A stretch of DNA of 5,714 bases from Actinomycetota bacterium (GTDB taxonomy: Bacteria; Actinomycetota; Actinomycetes; Actinomycetales; Microbacteriaceae), in assembly GCA_009703545.1 (NCBI GenBank), contig WLFX01000072.1, positions 1 through 5,714 on the forward strand, read 5' to 3'. This document shows positions 1 through 5,526 of this stretch, in pieces (position 1 is the stretch's first letter; every line of letters begins with the position of its first letter). The position numbers were made by a program, and so were the translations under genes. The notes under the pieces were generated by a model. The model did no database searches and was not told the DNA's origin. It was given only the letters and a program-made list of their open reading frames with translations.

Positions 1-312
1 TACCGCGGACAGCGTTCGCGCCTCTATCGCAAGGCCAAGGAACAGGTCGTTCACTCGCTGAACTACGCCTACCGCGACCGTCGTGCGAAGAAGGGTGAAT
101 TCCGCCGCCTCTGGATCCAGCGCATCAACGCCGCTGCCCGCCTCAACGGCATCACCTACAACCGACTTATCCAGGGACTCGCACTTGCGGGCATCGAAGT
201 TGACCGTCGCATGCTCGCCGACATGGCCGTCAACGACGCCGCCACGTTCGCCACGATAGCGAAGGCCGCCAAGGCTGCACTGCCCAAGGACACCTCGGCA
301 CCCAAGGCGTAA
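1..312 (+). CDS. rplT: 50S ribosomal protein L20, 5'-truncated by the window edge
   Basis: L20 binds 23S rRNA early in assembly of the large ribosomal subunit. The reading frame is open from base 1 to a TAA at 310-312 and gives 103 residues. Beginning [10 protein letters not shown], it aligns with E. coli L20 from about residue 24, so roughly 23 N-terminal residues lie outside the window. The family core is plain: [19 protein letters not shown], then [19 protein letters not shown], then [13 protein letters not shown]. The basic RRxxKxxFRRLWIxRINAAAR stretch is the rRNA-contacting helix region of the family. The tail ends in [10 protein letters not shown], a little longer than in E. coli. In bacteria rplT is normally the last gene of infC-rpmI-rplT, which fits the terminator-like hairpin that follows. 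No frameshift or internal stop is visible. Confidence 0.98.
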   Translation, partial: YRGQRSRLYRKAKEQVVHSLNYAYRDRRAKKGEFRRLWIQRINAAARLNGITYNRLIQGLALAGIEVDRRMLADMAVNDAATFATIAKAAKAALPKDTSAPKA

Positions 313-332
313 TTACTCGCCTCACCTGTAGC

Positions 333-369
333 CGAAGTCCCCGTCGAAAGGCGGGGATTTCGCTCGTTT
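333..369 (+). terminator. Terminator-like hairpin after rplT
   Basis: Bases 333-343 pair with 352-362 in an 11-bp stem with one G-U pair (337-358) and an 8-nt loop (344-351). The stem starts 21 nt after the rplT stop. Only a short, broken T run follows (367-369), so it may be an inefficient intrinsic terminator; many actinobacterial terminators have poor U tracts. The right arm can also pair further downstream (see findings). I infer that it ends the infC-rpmI-rplT transcript. Confidence 0.7.
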
Positions 370-403
370 CGGGGAGCTCGATGGGGGCGAAATACAACAA
401 TCG

Positions 404-420
404 TCCAAGGGATATCCAAG
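404..420 (+). repeat. TCCAAG direct repeat, possible activator site
   Basis: TCCAAG occurs at 404-409 and again at 415-420, so the copies are 11 bp apart, about one helical turn. The palindrome GGATATCC (410-417) lies between them and overlaps the second copy. The pair is centred about 59 bp upstream of the start site predicted at 471, a position common for activator binding, and the promoter there has no good -35. The repeats are seen in the sequence; the regulatory role is inference. Confidence 0.3.
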
Positions 421-458
421 TTTTGTCAAAGTCGCTGGCGCAGGCAGTTGCGGGGATT

Positions 459-464
459 TAGCGT
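459..464 (+). promoter_or_regulatory. Candidate -10 box (TAGCGT) for the secreted-protein gene
   Basis: TAGCGT fits the actinobacterial TANNNT -10 consensus. It ends 6 nt before base 471, which predicts a transcript start at or near 471 and a 39-nt leader before the ATG at 510. No good -35 hexamer lies 16-19 bp upstream (434-442 reads GCTGGCGCA). A TTGTCA at 423-428 is too far away at 30 bp. The same TANNNT plus 6 nt spacing occurs at two other genes in the window, which adds some weight. Confidence 0.45.
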
Positions 465-494
465 TCAGATGTGCCCACCACAGGGCGAGCCGAC

Positions 495-500
495 AAGGAG
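495..500 (+). promoter_or_regulatory. Ribosome binding site AAGGAG
   Basis: AAGGAG is a near-perfect Shine-Dalgarno sequence with 9 nt between it and the ATG at 510. It decides the start of the secreted-protein gene in favour of 510 over the in-frame GTG at 471, which would place this site inside the coding region. It is the best Shine-Dalgarno sequence in the window. Confidence 0.85.
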
Positions 501-509
501 ACAAATGAC

Positions 510-1112
510 ATGGAAACATTGAGCAAGGGAATCGCAATGGCAGCTGCTGCCGCGGTCATCGGGTTCGGCGGTTTCACCGCCACAACTGCTAGTGCAGCCA
601 CCAACGACGAGATTGCAACGTATCTCACCGACGCCGTCGCAATACAGCTTGGGTTGACGTCTACGGACTCGCTGCACCAGCTCATCGTTGATGCGATGGC
701 AAACAATCTCATCGACCCAGCGTTGACGGGCGCCGCCGGAGCATCGGTGGACGGTCTGTCGACACTGACCCCAGAGGAACTTGCCACACTTCTCGACGCA
801 AACCTCACGACGCAACTCGCAACAATCGAGCAGACGCTCATCGATCTCGGAGTGTATCCGAACCCGAACACGCCTGTTGATCCTCCCGTTGTTGGCGATG
901 ACGCCGACTCTTACGTGGACGACGACGCCGCCTATGAAGACGAGGACGAATCCCTCGACATGGAGGACGACAGCGACGTGGACGTGGACGTGGACGTTGA
1001 CGACGACGCTCCAGGGCGTTCCAATACCGCTCCCAACGGAATCGATGTTGGCCACACCTCGCACGGAAACGGCCTCGGTCTTGGGCACCTGAACCACGGT
1101 GACGAGGACTAA
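510..1112 (+). CDS. Predicted secreted acidic protein with a histidine-glycine tail, function unknown
   Basis: I do not recognise this 200-residue protein. Residues 1-29 look like a Sec signal peptide: Lys6, a hydrophobic Ala/Val/Ile/Phe core at 8-22, and an ASA motif at 27-29 that predicts cleavage before Ala30. Residues 31-114 look helical and contain two similar segments (31-47 and 87-103). A proline-rich linker follows (115-126). Residues 130-166 hold 22 Asp/Glu in 37 positions, ending with Asp-Val four times (156-163) and Asp-Asp-Asp. The tail (167-200) has two GHxxHG motifs, at 181-186 and 192-197. There is no cysteine, no LPxTG sorting motif and no second membrane segment, so release outside the cell or loose wall association is likely. 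The ATG at 510 is chosen because of AAGGAG at 495-500; a GTG at 471 would add 13 residues. The gene stands alone between two terminator-like hairpins. Divalent-metal binding by the acidic and His-rich parts is plausible but is inference. Confidence 0.85.
   Translation: METLSKGIAMAAAAAVIGFGGFTATTASAATNDEIATYLTDAVAIQLGLTSTDSLHQLIVDAMANNLIDPALTGAAGASVDGLSTLTPEELATLLDANLTTQLATIEQTLIDLGVYPNPNTPVDPPVVGDDADSYVDDDAAYEDEDESLDMEDDSDVDVDVDVDDDAPGRSNTAPNGIDVGHTSHGNGLGLGHLNHGDED
975..998 (+). repeat. Four in-frame hexamer repeats encoding (Asp-Val)4
   Basis: GACGTG occurs three times in tandem (975-992), followed by GACGTT (993-998), then three GAC codons (999-1007). The period of 6 keeps the reading frame, so copy-number change would lengthen or shorten the acidic segment without a frameshift. 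The near-identity of the DNA copies suggests recent expansion by slippage. Confidence 0.85.
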
Positions 1113-1126
1113 GCAGAACTAAGTCG

Positions 1127-1159
1127 AACGAGGTCCCGGGTTCACGCGGGACCTCGTTT
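1127..1159 (+). terminator. Strong intrinsic terminator after the secreted-protein gene
   Basis: Bases 1127-1138 pair perfectly with 1147-1158 in a 12-bp, GC-rich stem with an 8-nt loop (1139-1146). G1126 and T1159 can add a wobble pair. The stem begins 14 nt after the TAA and runs into TTTCTCGTT, a modest pyrimidine/T tract. It separates the secreted-protein gene from the methyltransferase promoter, whose -10 box begins only 10 nt past the stem. Confidence 0.9.
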
Positions 1160-1168
1160 CTCGTTGGG

Positions 1169-1174
1169 TAACAT
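1169..1174 (+). promoter_or_regulatory. -10 box (TAACAT) of a leaderless promoter
   Basis: TAACAT matches TANNNT and is followed by exactly 6 nt (CAAAAG) before the GTG at 1181. That is the spacing between a -10 box and the transcript start, so transcription should begin at the GTG itself. No separate Shine-Dalgarno sequence can be placed; the AAAAGG here runs into the start codon. The -35 position would fall in the right arm of the preceding terminator and shows no consensus, which is common for actinobacterial TANNNT promoters. Confidence 0.7.
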
Positions 1175-1180
1175 CAAAAG

Positions 1181-1972
1181 GTGATCACAAATCCCGCAGA
1201 CCCTCAGGTCAAGGCCATCGCCAGACTTTCGCAGCGGTCGCGGCGTGACGAAGCGGGCGTGTTTATCGTGGAGGGCCCTCAGGCGGTCCGCGAACTTTTG
1301 ACGTTCTCGCCGAATTCGGTCGTCGACGTTTTTTACACCGCAGCATTCGCCGAAAAACACGGAGCGATCATCCAATTGGCCGAACGCTCTCCCGCGGTGA
1401 TGGACGAAGTGTCCGATAAGGTGCTCGAGGTCATGGCTGACACTGTTAACCCGCAGGGCGTGATTGCCGTGGCGCAGACACTTTCCCATTCCCTCTCGTC
1501 GATTGATGAGGTTCGACTCGTCGCGGTGTGCGATGAAATCCGAGACCCGGGAAACGCGGGAGCCGTCATTCGCGCGGCCGACGCCGCGGGAGCCGACGCA
1601 GTCATCTTGACCGGCGCATCCGTCGACCTTCACAACCCCAAACTCGTTCGCTCGAGCACCGGCTCGATATTCCACCTGCCGATCATCGAACATGATGACC
1701 TCGCGGACGTCATCGAATGGCTCATGGGCAGGGGAGTCACCATCCTCGCGGCGGCAGCGGATGGTGAGTCCATCCCATCAATGTCGACCATCTTGACCAA
1801 GCCGACTGCGTGGTTGTTCGGCAACGAAGCGCACGGGCTCAGCGAGGATGCCCGAGCCCGCGCCGACCATATCGTGTCAGTCCCGATTTACGGCAAAGCG
1901 GAGTCGCTGAACCTCGCCACTGCGGCAAGTGTTTGCCTCTATGCGAGCGCGTTCGCCCAGAGCGGCGCGTAA
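1181..1972 (+). CDS. SpoU/TrmH-family RNA 2'-O-methyltransferase, probably acting on 23S rRNA
   Basis: SpoU (SPOUT class) enzymes use S-adenosylmethionine to methylate a ribose 2'-OH. The product has 263 residues. Residues 1-95 match the L30e-like substrate-binding domain, with the usual opening NPxxxxVKAIxRL and FIVEG (28-32). Residues 110-258 are the knotted catalytic domain: motif 1 DEIRDPGNAGAVIRAADAAG (118-137, with Asn125 and Arg131), motif 2 LFGNEAHGLS (212-221, with Glu216), and motif 3 VPIYGKAESLNLATAAS (234-250, with Asn244). All three knot motifs look intact. The GTG at 1181 is chosen because the N-terminus then matches the family and a -10 box sits 6 nt upstream. The position beside pheS matches the gene called tsnR in mycobacteria, but neither the exact target nucleotide nor thiostrepton resistance can be read from the sequence, so I give no symbol. 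It ends 24 bp before pheS with no terminator between them, so some read-through is likely. Confidence 0.95.
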   Translation: MITNPADPQVKAIARLSQRSRRDEAGVFIVEGPQAVRELLTFSPNSVVDVFYTAAFAEKHGAIIQLAERSPAVMDEVSDKVLEVMADTVNPQGVIAVAQTLSHSLSSIDEVRLVAVCDEIRDPGNAGAVIRAADAAGADAVILTGASVDLHNPKLVRSSTGSIFHLPIIEHDDLADVIEWLMGRGVTILAAAADGESIPSMSTILTKPTAWLFGNEAHGLSEDARARADHIVSVPIYGKAESLNLATAASVCLYASAFAQSGA

Positions 1973-1984
1973 CCGCCTCTCGTC

Positions 1985-1990
1985 TAGGAT
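1985..1990 (+). promoter_or_regulatory. -10 box (TAGGAT) of a leaderless promoter for pheS
   Basis: TAGGAT fits TANNNT and lies exactly 6 nt (TGGGGA) before the GTG at 1997, the same layout as at the methyltransferase gene. It predicts that pheST transcription starts at the pheS start codon. GGGGAG (1992-1997) resembles a Shine-Dalgarno sequence but touches the start codon, too close to work as one. No clear -35 is seen. Read-through from the upstream gene could provide a second, longer transcript. Confidence 0.65.
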
Positions 1991-1996
1991 TGGGGA

Positions 1997-3028
1997 GTGT
2001 CCAGCATCTCTCCCCAGCAACTAGCTGTCGTTGTCGCCGAAGCGCTCGCTGCCATCAACGGCGCGACGACGGGTGACGAACTCAAGCAGGTGCGCACTCA
2101 GTTTGTCGCCGACGGTTCACCTATTTCGGTCATCAACTCGACCCTGCGCGATGTCCCGGCAGACGAGAAGGCGGAAGCGGGAAAGATCGTCGGGCAGGCC
2201 CGCGGTGAAATCAACCAGGCGTTCGCCGCTCGTGAAGCCGGCATTCTCCAGGCCGAGGAACACACCCGCCTGATGACCGAAGCAGTTGACGTCACCGCGG
2301 TCGCCTCACGCCGGCGCGTCGGCGCTCGCCATCCGCTCAACCTGCTCATGGAAGAGATGTCGAACATTTTCGTGGGAATGGGCTGGGAGATTGCCGAAGG
2401 CCCAGAGCTCGAAAACGAGTGGTTCAACTTTGACGCTCTCAATTTCGACGAGGACCACCCGGCCCGCGCCATGCAGGACACGTTCTTTGTCGAACCGGTC
2501 GATCGTCACCTCGTCATGCGCACCCACACGTCGCCCGTCCAAATTCGGTCGTTGTTGACCCGCGAACTGCCTGTGTACGTGGTAGCGCCGGGTCGGGTGT
2601 ACCGCACAGACGAACTCGACGCGACCCACACACCCGTCTTCCACCAGATGGAGGGCATCGCCATCGACAAGGGCCTCACGATGGCGCACCTCAAGGGGAC
2701 ACTCGAACACCTCGCCCGCGCGATGTTCGGCGAGGGAGCCAAGATTCGCCTGCGACCCAACTACTTCCCGTTCACCGAACCCTCAGCCGAACTCGATATC
2801 TGGCACCCGACATTCCGCGGCGGCGCTCGCTGGATCGAATGGGGCGGGTGTGGAATGGTCAACCCCAACGTTCTTCGCGCGGCGGGTATCGACCCCGAGG
2901 AATACCAGGGCTTCGCGTTCGGCATGGGCATCGAGCGAACTCTGATGTTCCGTAATGACGTCGCCGACATGCACGACATGGTCGAGGGCGACATTCGTTT
3001 TTCGCAACAGTTCGGGATGGTGATCTAG
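1997..3028 (+). CDS. pheS: Phenylalanyl-tRNA synthetase alpha subunit
   Basis: PheS is the catalytic subunit of the cytoplasmic alpha2-beta2 enzyme (EC 6.1.1.20) that activates phenylalanine with ATP and charges tRNA-Phe. Its 343 residues match the family length. Residues 1-100 form the charged N-terminal helical arm that binds tRNA. The class II core follows: motif 1 region RHPLNLLMEEMSNIFVGMGW (111-130), HTSPVQIR (177-184), motif 2 YRTDELDATHTPVFHQMEG (202-220, with Arg203), the pocket-lining FPFTEPS (257-263), and motif 3 GFAFGMGIER (305-314, with Arg314). Ala307 in GFAFG matches the alanine at E. coli position 294 that limits pocket size, so ordinary Phe selectivity is expected. The GTG start is supported by the leaderless promoter layout and by a normal N-terminal length. 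The TAG stop directly abuts the pheT GTG. Confidence 0.98.
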   Translation: MSSISPQQLAVVVAEALAAINGATTGDELKQVRTQFVADGSPISVINSTLRDVPADEKAEAGKIVGQARGEINQAFAAREAGILQAEEHTRLMTEAVDVTAVASRRRVGARHPLNLLMEEMSNIFVGMGWEIAEGPELENEWFNFDALNFDEDHPARAMQDTFFVEPVDRHLVMRTHTSPVQIRSLLTRELPVYVVAPGRVYRTDELDATHTPVFHQMEGIAIDKGLTMAHLKGTLEHLARAMFGEGAKIRLRPNYFPFTEPSAELDIWHPTFRGGARWIEWGGCGMVNPNVLRAAGIDPEEYQGFAFGMGIERTLMFRNDVADMHDMVEGDIRFSQQFGMVI

Positions 3029-5524
3029 GTGCGTATCCCCGCGAGCCAATTGCGCGAATGGGTTGCGCTTCCCGACGACGCTACTGCCGAACACCTGCAC
3101 GAGGCACTCGTATCTGTCGGGTTTGAAGAGGAAGACGTTCACCCCAACGAAATTTCCGGACCGATTGTGGTCGGCGAAGTACTCGAGTTCACTCCCGAGC
3201 CTCAAGACAACGGCAAGACGATTCGCTGGTGTCAGGTTCGTGTCGCGACATCAGGTGACGATGCCGTGCGCGGAATTGTCTGTGGTGCGGCGAACTTCGA
3301 AGTGGGCGACAAGGTTGTCGTGACGCTACCGGGCTCGGTGTTGCCGGGACCGTTCCCCATCGCCGCCCGTAAGACCTACGGACACGTGTCCGACGGGATG
3401 ATGGCGTCCGCCAAAGAACTGGGGCTCGGTGACGAGCACGACGGGATCATCCGCCTTGCGGAGATGGGGCTCGACCCCGAGGTCGGCACCGATGCAATCG
3501 AACTTCTCGGCTTGAGCGACTTCGCCGTCGAGATTAACGTCACCCCCGATCGCGGCTACGCGATGTCGATGCGCGGTGTCGCGCGCGAATACGCCCACGC
3601 GACGGGAGTCGACTTCCGCGATCCCGCGGCGGCCGTCACGGTCACACCGGGCACGGGTTTCTCGGTCACTATTAACGACGCGGCACCGATTCGTGGTGTC
3701 GTTGGCTGCACCGGATTCGTCACTCGCGTCGTGCGCGGCCTCGACCGCTCGCGCCGCACTCCGCCGTGGATGATCAAACGTCTCGCGCTCATGGGCATCC
3801 GATCGATTTCACTCCCCGTCGACATCTCGAACTACGTCATGATGGAACTCGGCCAGCCGACCCACACCTACGACCTCAATAAGTTGACGGGCGGCATCAC
3901 GGTTCGACGTGCGTCGAAAGGCGAAAAGCTCACGACGCTCGACGAGCAGGTTCGCGCACTGTCCGAGGAAGACCTTCTCATCACCGACGAATCGGGCCCG
4001 ATCGGGCTGGCTGGTGTCATGGGTGGCGCGACGACGGAAATCGATGACGCCTCGACTGACGTCCTCATCGAAGCCGCAACGTTCGACCCGGTCACCATCG
4101 CGCGAACCGCTCGCCGGCACAAGTTGCCGAGCGAGGCTTCCAAGCGTTTCGCTCGCGGAGTAGACCCATTGGTTTCCCGGGCTGCCGCGCAACGGGTCGT
4201 CGACCTGCTCGTCGACCTCGGCGGGGGGACAGCCGATTCACTCGGCACCGACCTGGTCGAGTTCGAGCCGCGCCCCGCGATTAATTTGCCCGCGGATTTC
4301 ACCGCAAAACTCATTGGCGTCGAGTACTCGGTTGCAGAAATCGAAACTGTACTGACCGACATCGGTGCCACGACCGCCACGGCGAAAGGCGGCTGGACCG
4401 TCACGCCGCCGTCGTGGCGACCCGACCTGGTCGATGCGCCTGGGCTCGCCGAGGAAGTCGCACGAATTCACGGCTACGACCGCATTCCTTCTGCAATCCC
4501 CGTCGCACCGCCCGGCAGGGGGCTGTCGCGATCACAGGCCGCGAGACGCCGTGTCGCACAGGTGCTCGCCGGGGCTGGATTGACCGAGGTTCTCGCTTAC
4601 CCGTTCGTCACCTCCGAACACAATGTGCTGTTCGGTACCGTTGACGGAACGGCCGTTCCCGAGATGACTCTCGCGAACGCGCTCGACCCGAGCGTCGCGC
4701 AACTGCGCCGTTCACTGCTTCCCGGGATTCTCGACATCGCCACGCGCAATGTTGCCCGCGGGCTCACGTCATTGGCAATCTACGAGCTCGGCTCGGTGTT
4801 CCAACCGGTCGGGGCAACGGGGTCACCGTCAATCCCCATCGGAAACGTGCGTCCCGACGTCACAACTCTCGACGGGCTGTACGACAGTGTCCCGGCACAG
4901 CCGTGGCACGTCTCCGCGGTATTCGTCGGACCGGTGACGACCAAGCAGCCCGGCCAAACCGCCGTTCCTTCAGGGCTCGGCGAAGCTATCGACGCGGTTC
5001 ATGCCGTCGCGACCGCTGTTGGTGTCGACGTCGAGATTCGACAAGGGTCACACCACGCATTCCACCCCGGACGATGCGCCGAGGTCTTCGTGGGGGATGT
5101 GTCGGTGGGGTTCGCTGGTGAAGTCCTGCCGAGCATCGCCCTGTCGCTCGACCTTCCCCGAGTCGTCTCTGCTTTTGACCTCGACCTCGATGCCCTCATC
5201 GCGTCGGCACCCGACCATGTCGTTGCCACCCCGGTACTGGTGTTCCCCGCCGCGACCCAGGACGTGTCGCTCGTCGTTGACCAGTCCGTACCCGCCGCCG
5301 ACGTTCGAGTCGCGATTATCGACGGTGCTGGCGAACTGCTCGAGAGCGCACATCTCGTCGATGACTATCGTGGAGCCGGCCTTGACGAGAACCAGAAATC
5401 CTTGACCTTCGCGCTGCGATTCCGCGCCGCCGACCGGACCCTCACTCAACAGGACGCGACGGACGCCAAGCTGGCCGGTGTCGTCGTCGCCGCGTCTCGT
5501 CACAACGCAACGATTCGGGAGTAG
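3029..5524 (+). CDS. pheT: Phenylalanyl-tRNA synthetase beta subunit
   Basis: PheT pairs with PheS, binds tRNA-Phe and removes mischarged tyrosine from it. The protein has 831 residues, a usual bacterial length. Domains in order: a short B1 start; an OB-fold tRNA-binding domain (about 42-143, ending near [13 protein letters not shown] and DGIIRL); the B3/B4 editing domain (about 215-385) with GQPTHTYDL (275-283, conserved His279) and the glycine loop GLAGVMGG (326-333); B5 (about 404-487) following [15 protein letters not shown] (366-380) and ending WRPDL and [13 protein letters not shown]; the inactive class II-like core (about 500-720) with RSLLPGIL (561-568) and YELGSVF (585-591); and a C-terminal FDX-ACB domain (about 739-831, from [13 protein letters not shown]). 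Editing and binding motifs appear intact. The GTG start follows the pheS TAG with zero spacing and only a weak GGGATGG upstream (3014-3020), so translation is probably coupled to pheS. Confidence 0.98.
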   Translation: MRIPASQLREWVALPDDATAEHLHEALVSVGFEEEDVHPNEISGPIVVGEVLEFTPEPQDNGKTIRWCQVRVATSGDDAVRGIVCGAANFEVGDKVVVTLPGSVLPGPFPIAARKTYGHVSDGMMASAKELGLGDEHDGIIRLAEMGLDPEVGTDAIELLGLSDFAVEINVTPDRGYAMSMRGVAREYAHATGVDFRDPAAAVTVTPGTGFSVTINDAAPIRGVVGCTGFVTRVVRGLDRSRRTPPWMIKRLALMGIRSISLPVDISNYVMMELGQPTHTYDLNKLTGGITVRRASKGEKLTTLDEQVRALSEEDLLITDESGPIGLAGVMGGATTEIDDASTDVLIEAATFDPVTIARTARRHKLPSEASKRFARGVDPLVSRAAAQRVVDLLVDLGGGTADSLGTDLVEFEPRPAINLPADFTAKLIGVEYSVAEIETVLTDIGATTATAKGGWTVTPPSWRPDLVDAPGLAEEVARIHGYDRIPSAIPVAPPGRGLSRSQAARRRVAQVLAGAGLTEVLAYPFVTSEHNVLFGTVDGTAVPEMTLANALDPSVAQLRRSLLPGILDIATRNVARGLTSLAIYELGSVFQPVGATGSPSIPIGNVRPDVTTLDGLYDSVPAQPWHVSAVFVGPVTTKQPGQTAVPSGLGEAIDAVHAVATAVGVDVEIRQGSHHAFHPGRCAEVFVGDVSVGFAGEVLPSIALSLDLPRVVSAFDLDLDALIASAPDHVVATPVLVFPAATQDVSLVVDQSVPAADVRVAIIDGAGELLESAHLVDDYRGAGLDENQKSLTFALRFRAADRTLTQQDATDAKLAGVVVAASRHNATIRE
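5517..5521 (+). promoter_or_regulatory. Ribosome binding site GGGAG for argC, inside the end of pheT
   Basis: GGGAG lies in the last codons of pheT with 5 nt between it and the GTG at 5527. It supports that start and suggests that ribosomes ending pheT can restart on argC. Confidence 0.6.
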
Positions 5525-5526
5525 CC

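Noticed and set aside
423..428. TTGTCA as a -35 box for the secreted-protein gene
   Set aside because: It lies 30 bp from the TAGCGT at 459-464 and no TANNNT is found 16-19 bp downstream, so the spacing does not work.
975..1007. Tandem repeats considered as a CRISPR array or replication iterons
   Set aside because: The unit is only 6 bp with no spacers and is in frame within a coding sequence, so it is a coding microsatellite.
781..1092. A 103-residue frame on the + strand with Thr-Trp repeats
   Set aside because: It is a shifted reading of the same acidic repeat region, has no ribosome binding site and lies wholly inside the better supported gene.
465..1097. A 210-residue open frame on the minus strand opposite the secreted-protein gene, with alternating Val-His residues
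   Set aside because: The Val-His run is only the reverse reading of the GACGTG repeats. The frame has no ribosome binding site, no family match, and would run antisense through a gene with a good Shine-Dalgarno sequence, signal peptide and terminator.
1126..1159. The inverted repeat considered as an operator or insertion-sequence end
   Set aside because: It is a single hairpin just after a stop codon with a T-containing tract, and there is no transposase, second copy or target duplication nearby.
1142..1693. A 183-residue minus-strand open frame over the methyltransferase gene
   Set aside because: Long antisense frames are expected in GC-rich coding DNA. It shows no recognisable domain and begins or ends within a real, motif-complete gene.
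3868..4404. A 178-residue minus-strand frame inside pheT, and similar shorter ones throughout pheS and pheT
   Set aside because: They are Ser/Arg-rich shadow translations without initiation signals, opposite intact synthetase domains.
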